Shown here in pieces: positions 1 to 12,147 of a stretch of DNA of 64,000 bases. The translations under genes and the position numbers were made by a program. The notes beneath the pieces are model-generated. The model saw nothing but the letters and a program-made list of their open reading frames with translations. It was not told the DNA's origin and made no database searches. The stretch comes from Epiperipatus broadwayi. Lineage: Eukaryota; Onychophora; Udeonychophora; Euonychophora; Peripatidae. How positions within the stretch are numbered: position 1 is the stretch's first letter; the number at the start of each line of letters is the position of its first letter. The DNA is taken from the NCBI GenBank assembly GCA_028023455.1, contig JAQFVV010006506.1, positions 684,501-748,500 on the forward strand, in the 5' to 3' direction.

Positions 1-1750
1 TTCAATCCTTTGTAAAACACATTGCATAAAATCAGTTATATGAATTTTCAATTTTGAGAATTTCTCATCGTTCCCTTTTAGTCAGATATTGAAGAGTTTG
101 CTACAAGTAAATTTTGCACATCTTATGTAATTATATCTAAAAAAGAGATCCATAATACTTACTTTTAGTAGCTCCAATGCCCTCTGCGTTAGGATTAATA
201 CTGATACTACTATGTCTAATTCATTTATTTGTAATCTGTCAGGCATAACATATTAGAGAGAGGGTGTGAGGCGGATTATTTTTAAATCACATTTTAACAT
301 CACTTGTTCTTCCACAATTGTTAAGAATATCTTAGAGTTAAATACATAACCTTTGTAATTTGAAAGTCCCTTCTGAATAACACTTGATAAGCAAGTCATA
401 AATTATTGTACTACCTCAAACAGATTTCAAAATGAAGTTATTTCAGATTATTCAATCTACCGCTTCCATAACGTTTCAAATACTTTAAACTTTGAGCTAA
501 AAATAAAAAAGGAAATTGGTATGATATATTCTTATGCGTGTAGTTAAAGAATGAAAGTGCGGTTGCAATAATCCTAGCAAAGTTACTATAGAGACATGGT
601 CAATATCTTAAGAGGCTCAAGATGGTATATCCTATGTGAGAATAAAAAGAAAACTTCTCTCATGTAGAGCTTATCCTCTCTGTGCAAGGTTTTGTTATAT
701 CTGTGAGTAAATTATAATTACTATTACTAACTTTGAAATTTTTGTTTTCTCCTAAAAAAATTAGTATAATAAACTTGGTAGTGTTCTGCCATGGAATATT
801 TTGGTATTTAATAATAATAAAGATTTATTTCTTCAATTATGATGTCTCTCTATTATTCCGACAATATTTGACCTTTTCATAATCATTATATTTATCCTGC
901 ATCCAATTTCTGTATATTTAAAAATAATGTGTAGATAGAGATAGTATTATATTTTGTGTGCATTATGTATGAAAACTATTTCCCGATGTCCACATAAATT
1001 ATGTAGGTTCTATACTAACATAACTGAATAAATTCCAAAGGCATAAGTTTTATGATTGTCAAAGATGTCATTAAAAATAACAAATCACTTAACTCTTAGT
1101 ATTGTTGGTCGTCTTTACTTAGATCAAAAATTTACTGTAAAACTCTACGAAATAAATCGCTAGATGAATACAAATATAAGCAGATAATTTACTAATTATT
1201 GTAAACAAATAATTAAAAAGTAATTAAACACGTCTTACTTAATAATGAGTATATAAAGTTAAACATTTACCGAAAGATTAAACTAATCTCTTTTTAATTG
1301 ATGAATGATAGCACATGTCAGAGAACAATTTGATGTCTCCAGTACAGTTAAAGAATTCTGAGAAAATAGATATGATAGTAAACATTGTCTACGGTATCGT
1401 AAGTAAAACGATGCGTTGAAAATGGTTGAGTACTAAAGCCGATGAAAGATATAAAGGATATAATAGGCCAGACGGTCATTGTTATATTTGATGTATATCT
1501 TGAACTTTGAGACAATTGTGATTAACTTTATATTTATTTTTTGTAATAACTATTATATAATATATTAAAAGGTATTAATAGTAAGTTATTGAAAATGAAA
1601 TATTTATAATAGAAATAATATAGTCAATAATCTTCAATATGCTAGTTCTTTATTCCTGTGGGTGGTAATTATTTGATATACGATTAATAAAAAGTAACTA
1701 ATTATTTTCTTTATCACTGAATGCAGAGAACTTAGCTTACACAATATATA
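1..1750. other. AT-rich non-coding DNA
   Basis: No ORF, RNA gene or repeat with recognisable structure was seen here. Stop codons are dense in all frames. Confidence 0.6.
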
Positions 1751-2099
1751 TTAATACATTGTACAGGCTTAAACCTGCATTTATATATGTAATATATGCG
1801 GTATTCGAGCTCAGACTTTCACATGACCCACTACTCTCAGTGCCATCTCATACTGCTGATCCATCTGATCACACACATGTTAAAAAGATAAATAATCACC
1901 AATATATGTATTTCATGCTAAAATAGCAATCATCAGTTGGTCCATATTACTATCCTCACACATATATACAATCAATGCTCAGCTTTATATTAAGATAGCC
2001 CATCTTCACTGAGAGTAGTGGGTTGTGTAAAAGTCTGAGTTCGAATCCCGCATATATTACATAAATAAATGCAGGTTTAAGCCTGTACAATGTATTAAT
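1751..2099. repeat. Foldback element with tRNA-like box B in its right arm
   Basis: The left arm (1751-1842) is the near-exact reverse complement of the right arm (2007-2099), with a spacer of about 164 bp. The right arm reads outward through a box-B-like pol III signal, GTTCGAATCCC (about 2039-2049), followed by a tail that repeats the left terminus. This looks like a SINE-type unit present in both orientations. The left arm carries the same site less well preserved (ATTCGAGCTC on its top strand). No box A was identified, so pol III origin is inferred from box B alone. Confidence 0.7.
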
Positions 2100-2527
2100 T
2101 TATATAAATAATGTGTAAAAGGTCTGCCCATCTTTCACATATGTATGTATAAATGGATTATTCCTGTACATGAGGGGTCAGAATGACTAATATGTCAACA
2201 TGGGTAGAATGACAACCTTGGCACTAACAAGAGCTTTGGATGTTCCATCATCAGATTTTCAATGAAATGGAAGGCTGAAAAGTTGTGAGTTGGAATAGTT
2301 TGAAGCCTGTCCATTAAAGTATGAAGATTAGTTATCTTAATATAAAGCTGAGCACTGATTGTATATATGTGTGAGGATAGTAATCTGGACCAACTGATGA
2401 TTGCTGGTTTAGCATAAAATACGTATATTGGTGATTATTTATCTTTTCAACATGTGTGTGATCAGATGGATCAGCAGTATGAGATGGCACTGAGAGTAGT
2501 GGGTCATGTGAAAGTCTTAGTTCGAAT
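1802..2527. repeat. Inverted pair of a roughly 195-bp dispersed repeat
   Basis: 1802-1998 is matched in reverse complement by about 2334-2527 with only scattered mismatches. Shared blocks run from the GAGATGGCACTGAGAGTAG head to the CTTAATATAAAGCTGAGC end. This repeat overlaps the foldback at 1751-2099, so three partial copies of one family lie within 800 bp, in alternating orientation. No coding capacity. Confidence 0.75.
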
Positions 2528-3485
2528 GTTGCTTACACAATATAAAAAATCCAGAACAGTTCTACTCTAGTGACACCTGGTAGGCAGATTTATTAAATTT
2601 GCTATAAATAGCACTAGAACAGAGAAGTATTTTTGTTTTGCACATATTATTAGAAGCATGTATATTTATCAAATTATTGCTGAAATACATTTTTATTTTA
2701 ATTCATGACTAATTCCTTATATGTTATTTTTTTTCTTGATAGGTGTAAACATTGGTTTACTGATGACAACTTTATTGGGATATATTGCATCTAAATAAAA
2801 TGAAACCTTCTACGTTTTTTGCTCATTTTTTAAAACTTTTCAATACTACATTTAAATTGTTTAAACAATCGTTAGTGACTTCCTGATCTGTTGAGCCAAG
2901 AGTAGACAGATGTTTAATTGAGGCAAATGTTTTCTGTAAATAGTCATCATCATTACTAACTCACAGTTGCACTTCAGTATAAGTATCATAAGCATCCATT
3001 TCTTGTGTGATCCCTTTCTAGGTCTTTGATTATATGTATATGATTACATCTCTCCACAGAGTGTTAAAAGTTGATAGAAATCTGCCTCTACTTAGTTGTG
3101 AGAATGATGTAATGAATATTACACTATAGGAATATTCATTATTTGCTAATTTCTCATCTAATAAATTGACCAATAACAATTATATAAATATGAAATGGAA
3201 TGAGAGATAATATATTGAAACAAGAAGATTTGCTTTGCAGATCTTCGTTTCATCTTTTCTCACATCTTTCCTGCCCTCATAATATATTGTAATACAACCA
3301 CCGTTCGGTTAAACACCAGCCGCACTTATAATTATGTGATCAACTGTTTCACCACTGATGACGATTACCACAAGCAAGAAGCCAATATACACCCCAAAAT
3401 TGAGTATATATTCCTAATTGAACACTGACATAATATAAAATATCATCCCAGCATTATATTTCCCAATTAAACGCTTCTTCTCTGC
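2528..3485. other. AT-rich non-coding DNA with one short hairpin
   Basis: The only structure seen is a perfect 10-bp stem with a 10-nt loop at 3111-3140 (AATGAATATT ... AATATTCATT). Nothing else was recognised. Confidence 0.5.
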
Positions 3486-3522
3486 TGGGCAAATTATTCG
3501 AATCAAATAATTTGTTCTGCCC
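3486..3522. repeat. Short inverted repeat (hairpin)
   Basis: TGGGCAAATTATT pairs with AATAATTTG...GCCCA across a 7-nt loop, interrupted by a 4-nt bulge. It sits at the edge of a 73-codon open frame (3512-3733) that begins with TTG and resembles no known protein. Confidence 0.5.
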
Positions 3523-4084
3523 AGGGCTTGGAATATTTATAAATTTATTCCCGGAATTATCACGGTACAGCAGGAATATCAATTATAGCCCTTCCTTCTT
3601 TCCCTTTATTTACGATACGAAAGGACTTATTGATCCATTTCGATTGCTTTATTATTATTATTCCTCACTTAATAAGCTTGTTTGCTCGAATGACCTAGAT
3701 TTAATCCACTCTAAATATTTATTCGCTTGGTAAAGAAAAGAAAAATGCAAATGACTATTTACTTCCTTTTATAAATAAACTTTAAATTTTGCAATTCGTT
3801 ATTTCTAATGACATAATAAAATCATAAAACACACATATACCTATCACACACCAACATAATATACACATAAATAAAATAGTAAAGAATACAATTCAAATTA
3901 AACCTTAAATAAACTAGCGTAACCCAATTGTTACTTTCTTATACATTATTATAGAAAAATCATAAGTTCCTTTAATTATATTTGTCCGAAGTATTGCGCA
4001 AATTTTAATAGTTTTAGTTTCTGACTGATTTCTTTGTTCACAAATTAATTCTGACATGCATGTATTAATAATAGTTACCTAGGT
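3523..4084. other. No recognisable feature
   Basis: Plain AT-rich DNA. The open frame at 3512-3733 (+) is low-complexity in composition, starts at TTG and is not supported as a gene. Confidence 0.4.
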
Positions 4085-4213
4085 ATGGAGTCCTCAATGA
4101 AGGATCAACCATCGAGTGGGAAAAATTTCCCTTCTTTTGCAGAGATGGTTGCTTGCTTTTCCGACGTCCCAGTTAGTGGAGTGAGAGTTTATAATCTTTT
4201 GGCGTGGGTTTGA
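4085..4213 (+). other. Short 42-codon ORF in a GC-richer island, unassigned
   Basis: An ATG-initiated frame starts MESSMKDQPSSGKNFPSF and ends at TGA (4211-4213). The surrounding 4080-4450 block is clearly less AT-rich than its flanks and carries several CpGs, so it differs in origin from the background. The peptide's Ser/Pro-rich start followed by SFAEMV loosely resembles N-termini of LINE ORF1 proteins, but that is only an impression. It could equally be a fragment of a dead transposon or chance. No splice sites tie it to another exon. Confidence 0.2.
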
Positions 4214-4570
4214 TTTCTTTCTAATTCCGAATTTCAGTAGGTATTCATCTCTTTAAATATCCTATTACGAATCTTCAGGCAGATCTGGTTCCATAACAGC
4301 GGTCTCTTATCAGCAGCATTTTAGATGTTATAGGTAGTGAGCGAATGGTTGGACAAAGATAGACCGAGCAAACGCCCATTATTCACCACTAGCCCTCCAT
4401 GTTAGCGTACCCAACTAAGTTCGTTAACATTTGAATAATACGTCCTCGCTATTCTCTAGACGGTTTCTTCCCTTCTATTATTTTTTATGTTAAGTTTTAG
4501 CCAGAAAAAGAAAACACAACCAGTTACTTCTAAATCAGCTCTGCTTATCCCTCTGCTATCGTTCTATAGA

Positions 4571-4834
4571 ATGTTACTAATTGCATCATTCCTTTTCATT
4601 CTTTATCTTGTACCAATCTATCTGGAATTTTTTGTACTAGTTTTACATTTTTCAATTTTATAATTACAATTATTTTCTTTCATTCTTTTGATACATTTAA
4701 AATATTGAATGTTACTAATTGCAATATTCCTTTACATTACTTTATCTTGTACCAATCTATCTGGAAATTTGGTACAAGTTTTACATTTTTAATTTTACAA
4801 TTACAATTATTTTCTTTCATTCTTTTGATACATG
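4571..4834. repeat. Two-copy tandem duplication, period 138 bp
   Basis: 4571-4696 and 4709-4834 are two near-identical 126-bp copies (ATGTTACTAATTGCA ... TTTTGATACAT) separated by 12 bp, with a few substitutions and small indels. Non-coding. Confidence 0.85.
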
Positions 4835-5216
4835 ATTTTCTTATTTAACAAAGAAAGAAAGAGACGCGTTCATTATACACCCCTCCCCTTTCCTTTCTAA
4901 TTTTCAATCTTTATTTAGTTTTTTCTAATTTCTTTTAAAATAAGTTTTTAGAATCCTTTTAACTAATTTTTTTTTTTTATTTTAACCCTTTCATGACTTT
5001 CACATAGTTTTGAATAATTACATATTAAAACTGAGTTACTTCTTTTTTTTTTTTTATTGGTTTTCTATTTCTTTTAACGAAACCCTTTTTCTTTATTATT
5101 ATTATTGAAGATCAATAATATATATACATGCGAGACTATATTATATGTAGATATCGCAATATGTTAATAGAAAATAACCTTTTAAACCAAGAAACTATTT
5201 TTTTTCATGTGTCCAA
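4835..5216. other. AT-rich spacer with poly-T runs
   Basis: Several T9-T13 runs (around 4968 and 5043) and nothing else recognisable. Confidence 0.4.
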
Positions 5217-5432
5217 GAAACTATTGATTACTACTAACTGACAATTTCTAAATTTAAACCAGTTTTTTTTTCCATTAAATCTATAATAGTTCTTTTGGTT
5301 GAGTTTATATTGAAGCAAATGAGATATTTTTACTGCAACAAAAATTTCAATCAAAAGAGCTATTATAGGTTTGATGGAAAAACTGGTTCAATCTCAGGGA
5401 TGCCAGTTAATAGTAGTTGAATGTTTTAGTAA
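5217..5432. mobile_element. MITE-like hairpin element, about 215 bp
   Basis: Nested complementary blocks pair across the element: 5217-5247 with 5400-5432, and 5258-5307 with 5345-5390 (CTATAATAGTTCTTTTG against CAAAAGAGCTATTATAG). The loop is about 40 nt. Arms are around 80 percent complementary. There is no ORF, so it fits a non-autonomous foldback or MITE rather than a coding transposon. No target-site duplication could be fixed. Confidence 0.6.
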
Positions 5433-5521
5433 CATCAAATGTTAGGTTTATTTTATATTTACATGATTATTATTTCTCATTTCCATTCTTTATAATAACT
5501 ATCCATGGACATATTTGATTC

Positions 5522-5547
5522 TATATATATATATATATATATATATA
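5522..5547. repeat. (TA)n microsatellite
   Basis: Uninterrupted TA dinucleotide run. Confidence 0.95.
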
Positions 5548-5827
5548 CAATTAGAGAATTTGAACTTAGACATTCAAGCTTCTTTTTTAATCAACCACAC
5601 TATCACATACAAATAGAACCAATGTCCTCATAGATGTCAAAATATAAATGATTTTCAATATACACATTTTGTGCATATATTGGAGATCATTTATCTTTCC
5701 CACATGTATGTGGTCATGTATATTGGTTGTACGAGATGGAGTGAATAATAGCTCTAAACAAGCTTATTTTAATTTATTTTTTTATGATAAATGCTACAAG
5801 AGAATGCATTCAAAATCTTCATCTAAG

Positions 5828-5889
5828 ATTGTCCCCATCTCCAGATGTGTTTTGAGCTATGGCTCTCTTCAGTGAGAAGCTAGGACAAT
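5828..5889 (-). ncRNA. Hammerhead-ribozyme-like motif, copy A
   Basis: On the minus strand the order is an outer strand ATTGTCC, the core CTGAAGA, a perfect stem II GAGC-CATA-GCTC, then AAAAC (the core GAAAC with one change), a short stem CATC-TGGA-GATG, and the closing strand GGGACAAT. This follows the arrangement of type I hammerheads (CUGANGA, stem II, GAAA, stem III, stem I). The G-to-A change in the second core block and the lack of a clear NUH cleavage triplet suggest that this copy is inactive. It could be a coincidental hairpin in a SINE. Confidence 0.3.
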
Positions 5890-6069
5890 AGATTCAGAAT
5901 ACTAACTCAAGCCAAACATTTATGTAATAATTAATTTTGAGAAAAAGGTCTGACATTTTCAAACATATATAGATCTTCAAATTCATCTCTTTGACTAAAG
6001 TAGCTGAATTCAAGCCCTAATAGTTAAGTATTAGATAAATGCTTGGGTTGAGTTGGTATTTTGAAACTG

Positions 6070-6129
6070 TTGTCCTAGCTCCTCACTGAAGAGAGCCGCA
6101 GTGTGAAACTGGTCTGGGGATAGAGACAA
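6070..6129 (+). ncRNA. Hammerhead-ribozyme-like motif, copy B
   Basis: Outer TTGTC (6070-6074) pairs with GACAA (6125-6129). The core CTGAAGA lies at 6086-6092 and GAAAC at 6105-6109. The stem II segment between them is degraded compared with copy A. An ATA triplet precedes the closing strand and could be the NUH site. It is the mirror-image partner of copy A. Confidence 0.3.
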
Positions 6130-6215
6130 TACTAGATAAAGATTTCAAAGGTGTTTTCTTGTGGCATTTATCATAAAAAATAATAATAGTAAAATAAACT
6201 TGTTTAGAGCTATTA

Positions 6216-7960
6216 GGATGCTCTTTATTTATTACATATTGGTAAATACAAGCTATATAAGTCATGGGATGCATCACTTGTTTATTATATTGTACCAGTC
6301 AAAAACATCTATCGATCCAACAAGATCCGTAATACAGGTAAAGTACCTCAAATCTGACCATGTACAAGATATATAAGTCAAATACATCATGAATTCTGCC
6401 CTATTTACCTATATCCCCAGGTCAAAGATCTAATCAATAACCTTTCTCGATGATAACATCAAATCCCTTTACTTTCACCATGCCAGCAGCTGAGTCTTAA
6501 AGCATGAAATTCATCTTTTAATTATATTTTAATGAGAACTTGGGTGATTGATTTTTATATATATATATTTAAAATCAAAAATTATTTAAAATAAAAGTAA
6601 ATAAAAATGATTCTAGGAACACTGGAAGTTTTGTTTTAGTTATATATATTTTTAAATCATTAAGTATTTTACATTTACATTTAACTCAAGCTCTTTAAAT
6701 GAAAAAAAAAAACAATCTTTAAATTAACTTTTATAATTATATAAGTTTATGACGAATTTACATTAGCGGTTATCTTTATATTTTGTTTACATTTATTGAA
6801 AAAAAAAAGATTTTAAAATTAAATGATCACGGATTTTAAAATTATCCGTGCACATTTAGTACAAGCTTATAATACAGCATCAGGTCTAAACATTTGCCTG
6901 ACTGATGTATATAAAAAATAAATATTTTACTTCTACTTTACAAAAGATTTAAAAAAAAAAACATTTTTTTTTATTGAAACGGATATTGAATAAACAATTA
7001 CAATAAGACTAATTCGAACTCCAATGACATACAAAGAGAAAAAAAAATGATTTTGTTTCTCTTTATAAATAATAATTTAGATTTCAAATAACTAATGTTT
7101 TATGACATTAGTGGACCTTGCTGGAAAAGCTTATAACTAACTTTACAGTGATTAAAACTGTCAGCTGTTATATAAAAAAAATGGATTAGTTAATTATCAA
7201 ACCAACAAGCTGTTTTAGTTGGACTTTCAACTAAAATCATACCTTATAAAAACTATAATGTGAATTAGCTAAAATTAAATGATTTTAACTAATTATGAAA
7301 AAAAAAAACCCAAAAGAATTGATTACTCAGATCGAAGATCTTTGAGTAGAATCATTTCCCTATGGCTTACGTATTAGATAGGCAAAAGAAAAGCAAAACA
7401 ATGTCAGGTTAACAAGTATATGAATGCAAAAGAGAGAAGAAACATAGAAAATAGGAATTATGGAGAGCCAACATGTCCACCTATATGAAAAGTATGCCAG
7501 CTAACCAACTCTATCATAACCTAGCTTTCTGGCTCACAGATGTATGCATAACTAGAATCTACCTCCAAACACCAAATGAATGACCATTTTAGGTCTGTCC
7601 ATGCTACTCCAAGCATTCTTAATTAACCCGAGATATTATAATCATTAAATATGAATGAATTATAATTAAATAGCCTTAAATGATCTAATACTGCATAGAG
7701 ACCAACCTGAATAAACAACTACTTTATGTAAATATTTAACCTACAAAAACCAAACATATAGAATAAGAAAATTTACTTCTTGAATAAATCCACCCTTCCC
7801 ACTTTCCTAACTTAAAAAAAAGGCATGATAATCAACTGACACTATCCAGCGGTGCTGTTACTAGGTCAGAAATCTATAGCATATTACTTTGGTTTCAAAT
7901 TTACAGAAATTTAAAATACTAGAATCCCATCCTGGGAAATCTATAATAAATTTATTATGG

Positions 7961-7997
<37 letters not shown>

Positions 7998-8419
7998 CAT
8001 AACTTCACTTGCGAAAATAAAAATAGATCAACTTATTTTATTTTAAAATGAATTCGTCCTTTGCTAAAACTCCCTTCCTTTAATAAACATAATTTGCTCT
8101 CTTAGCAAATTACTCTCTTTGAGTCCCCGCGAGTGAAGTTTGTCAAAATAAAAAAAATCAAAGCATGAAATCTCATGCTAAATGTAACATAAAAACAAAT
8201 AAATAGTTTCATAGTCAAATAATCAAAAATGTTAAAAATTATGGTGAGCTTGAGTTATGAAAAACATTATAATTTATAAGAAAAGGGTTAAAGAATCAGT
8301 TAAAAGATTTTCAATAAAACAATAACTTTTGACATTCTTTTAAAGCTTTACAAAATTATATTTACATTCTAATAATAGTTTCTAACATCTTGACAAAAGT
8401 ATTTAAGCTCTTTTGACAT
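6216..8419. other. AT-rich non-coding DNA with a (TA)n tract at 7967-7993
   Basis: Poly-A and poly-T runs and one (TA)n run of about 27 bp. No gene or structured repeat was recognised. Confidence 0.5.
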
Positions 8420-8690
8420 TTTACCTTGGAGTTCCCCAGGATGAGTTCTATGGGTGAACATTGGTGGCAGATGGCTTCTTTGAAGGCAGGTTCTGGCAGT
8501 GACATACTGGAAGATTTCAGGTTTCAGGAAGGGATGGGTGGTGATCTACCCTTTCTACTACTCACTCGACATTTCAAAAACCATGGAGACTTCTCAAACT
8601 CTTTCTTTTTGTCTGTTCTTCTCTTTCTTTCTAAAACAGACCACTATTTATACCTTCCTAATGATATTTGATTTCTCTGCTGCCTGATGT
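8420..8690. other. GC-richer island with short unassigned frames
   Basis: This block is distinctly less AT-rich than its surroundings and is open in more than one frame (8426-8671 and 8499-8687, +). The peptides resemble nothing I recognise. On the minus strand it ends in a donor-like AAG/GTAAAA (around 8423). It may be a fossil transposon piece or an exon of an unidentified gene. Confidence 0.2.
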
Positions 8691-8737
8691 GATTTGCCTT
8701 TAGAAAACAAATAGGAATCATGCTTTTGTTCTAATTT

Positions 8738-8935
8738 TAGAAAGTTTGTACCTCGATAAAGATCAATAGATTTCAGTAAAATTTTATGTTAGTTTTTAAT
8801 TTAGATAACGATGTAGAATCTCTATTAATTAATTAATTAATAGAGATTCCAAAGTAAATGGATTTTGGTAATTTATCAATACTTTAATTTAACATTTAAT
8901 TTCAACTTCTTATCAAGGTACTAATCTTTCCAAAA
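8738..8935. mobile_element. Palindromic MITE-like element centred on a perfect 34-bp palindrome
   Basis: The centre (8816-8849) is an exact palindrome, GAATCTCTATTAATTAA followed by its reverse complement. About 75 bp out on each side, GTACCTCGATAA (about 8750) faces TTATCAAGGTAC (about 8916), with flanking GAAAG/CTTTC also paired. The result is a foldback element of about 200 bp with no coding content. Confidence 0.55.
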
Positions 8936-11900
8936 GGCCATCTTGGATTCTTAAATAAAAAATTAGATATATAAAACATAAAAAAATTCAAAATTTATTA
9001 TTTGAATTTTTTCTTTTTAATAATATCAATGAAAAATTATTCATGATTAACACTATCCAAAACAAATTTTAGCAATTTATTCAGGATAGTTAAAAATGTT
9101 TTTCAGAATAATACAAAAAAAAAAAAAACATTAGTAAAATAAGTGATTAGGTGGGTCAGACTGTGAAATGGCAAATCTGAATCAGATTTACCATTTATAT
9201 ATATATATATTTAAACTCAGTGAATCAAATGTGAATATGTTTGAAGATTCACGCTTTCAAATCTAAGTACTTCAGATTGGCTTGGATATATAGAAAGACA
9301 AGTAAAGAAGAGGGTGTACGCCCTCTTCTTGTTAAATTCTCTGTCTTGTATTTACGATTTGATCACTATTAATAACACCTGATTGGCTAACAAGCGTGAG
9401 AGATTTGCAGTCTCTCAGTTTAATTTAAACAATTAAGAGATTTCAAAATCTTTAAACTTTAATTGTAATATCAGAATTTAATAAACACAATTATACTTTT
9501 AATTGGAATAATTCATAATACTATGGTGTTATCCAGCAATCAGAATAACACATAACTAAGTTTGTTTTTAAAACCCTAAGCTTAACAAATGCTAAGCTGG
9601 AAAAGCATATTTAGCATATATTTTGAAAACTACAACTAACTATACTGACAATTAATATTATAACTAATGATATATTTTTAAATCAAACTAATCTAATTTT
9701 AAAATTAAACTAAATTAGATATATAGGGCATTCATTCATCAGAGATCAGTTATACTCTTTTAAATAAATTTAGACCACAAAAAAACTATTACCCTTGATG
9801 TTTTAAAATTAAAAATGTAACAGACTTACAAATCCTGCAGTGAAGCTCTGGATGAAAATATTAAAATTAGTATGTGTGAATTGCCACTTATACCATATGC
9901 ATAATTTAACATAATGTAAAAAAATAAAGAAAAACTTATTGTTGGTTAGCTTGTAGATGATAATACTATCATATCTATACAATTCAAACATTAATATACC
10001 AATGAACCTAAAATAGCTACCACTACCTGAAGAAACAAATTTCTTCAAACAAACATAGCTTATGATCAATAATCTAAAACAAATGCAACATCACCTACTG
10101 GGGTGGAACTAGCATTAAGTCATCATGAATGATAGACAAAAATATAAGAACATATAAGCTCCTCAGAGCTGGAAAAGAATGTGGTGGCTTTCAAAAATAC
10201 CTAACTTTGAGGCAGAAACTAAGATGCATGGAACTTGTCTACAGCACATCTGGGAACAGGAAAGATGCACCAAGAAAGCACGATCCTCTCTCATGGGATT
10301 TCCAATGCTTGTAAATATAATCATCATCACTAAAAATACAATATAATAACCCTCTTTGGGGACAAGCACTATCAAATCATGGAAATACAATAAGGATGGA
10401 GGACATTGTCTACTCCATTAAGCATACTCAAAATTATTAACTAAGCCTAACTCTATGAGGCTAACAAATATAACAAAGGACAAGATATATACTTCACTTG
10501 AATTAACTAAATTATTCCTAAAAGTTTATAAATAGAAAAACGTATATTCAATGTAAGAACCAAAAAAGCAAAACTATGTGTCAAACGGCCACTATAGAAA
10601 ATATTTTAAAATTAAATGCATATAAAATTCTATGCAAGGCACAATGCACACATAATAAAATATTCAATACTAAAATATAGTGACTAGTGGACTTTTTTAA
10701 AAAAAAATGCAAGTTAAATGAGAGAATATTAATTCCCAATACATATAAAAATATTTGTAGTTATTATTAATACAGCACTCATACAAGAAATGAATGGAAA
10801 CTCTCTGATAAACTTCTTTGGCTGATTTAAAATAAAACTGAGTGAAACATCTCCCCTATAATAAACTAAGACTGTGATATTTAATTCTCTATAAATGAAA
10901 TTATCAAATAGAAACTAACTTGTGAAATGATTAATAAATAAAATAAACTTTACCTGAGAATGGCAAAAAATATCTGCTCATTCTAATAAACCCATTAAGG
11001 TTTACCATTATAATCATAGTTTACCTGGTATATTTATTTAAAAAGTGTTACACAAAATATATAACATAAATATTTTATATGGTTTATTTTTTTAAAAAAC
11101 CAATAAAACAGACAATAAAAAAATAAGAATACAGTAACTTAAGTTCATATTTCAGCTCCATAATGGTTTTCCATTTAAAATATGTAGATAATTTATTCAG
11201 GATATTTTTATCTATCTGAGTTTGAAGCTTCAGTCAAAACATTTATAAAACATGGCAATGATTTCCAAAACGAAAATGTTCAATAGTTCATTAAGAATAG
11301 TTTCATTTCTTTTCTTAAAGATGATTCTAAATACTTAAATAATAAAAATAATAAGAATAATAAGCCAGCATTAAAAAAAATTATAAATACTTCAGCTGAG
11401 CACATTTTTATTTATAGGATCCCGGGTTCAAATGTAAAATAATAATATATAGCTTTATTTAAATTTCATTCTTCTCCTTTAGGCAAACACATTTTTTTAA
11501 ATATAGTTTTTTTAAAAAAAATATTTTTTTAAATATATTATTTCAAGATGTGTTTTATTTTAAACAAATTCCTTTGACTATTTTAAACACAAGAGTAGAC
11601 TTCTTTTATAATTACAGACGTTCCTTGGTCTATTTGTTAAGATTAACTGTCATGAAGTTACTTATAAGTAAGGGCAAATATAATCATTTACTATGTATTT
11701 GACAAATACAAGTTCATTAATAATATTTGTAGATTATTTTGAAATTTTGTTCCAAATAACTTCTTTTCATACTGTTGGGCATCAATGATAATTATTATTT
11801 TAAAATACATATTTTCATCTGTTTGCATTTAGCTAAAACAAATTATTTCTACTTCAGGTCAAGGTATAAGTAATAACTTTTTAGTTCATCATTATTTGTA

Positions 11901-12122
11901 AGTTCATCCTTAATTAAATGTAGCTTAAAATATTTTTATTCAACACTTTCCAGAATAAGATAATTACTATCTCGTATACAATAAATTTTAATGTTGGACA
12001 CTAGGAAAAATCGATATTAAATTCTAGAATGCTTAGCTAATAAAGTTCATTCTTTTTAACTTAATGTAATATATTTTCTTTTCTAAATTTATTTTTATAA
12101 AGAACATTATTCTGGTAAGAGC
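8936..12122. other. AT-rich non-coding DNA; perfect hairpin at 9305-9330
   Basis: At 9305-9330, AAGAAGAGGG and CCCTCTTCTT form a perfect 10-bp stem around a TGTACG loop. Short frames at 9809-10069 (-), 10129-10314 (+) and 10163-10390 (-) overlap one another on opposite strands and resemble no known family. 10,100-10,320 is slightly GC-richer and may be an old repeat. Confidence 0.5.
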
Positions 12123-12147
12123 ATATATATATATATATATATATATT
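12123..12147. repeat. (TA)n microsatellite
   Basis: Uninterrupted TA run. Confidence 0.95.

Larger units (their letters stand above)
5748..6215. repeat. Inverted pair of a dispersed repeat carrying a hammerhead-like core
   Basis: 5748-5930 (minus orientation) and about 6015-6215 (plus orientation) are roughly 80 percent identical as reverse complements. Shared blocks include TAGCTCTAAACAAG, ATGATAAATGC and the CTCACTGAAGAGAGCC core. Related sequence recurs at about 24,670-24,790 and 29,700-29,850, so this is an interspersed family. The ORFs visible here (5648-5875 +, 6083-6277 -) are chance frames through the repeat. Confidence 0.8.
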
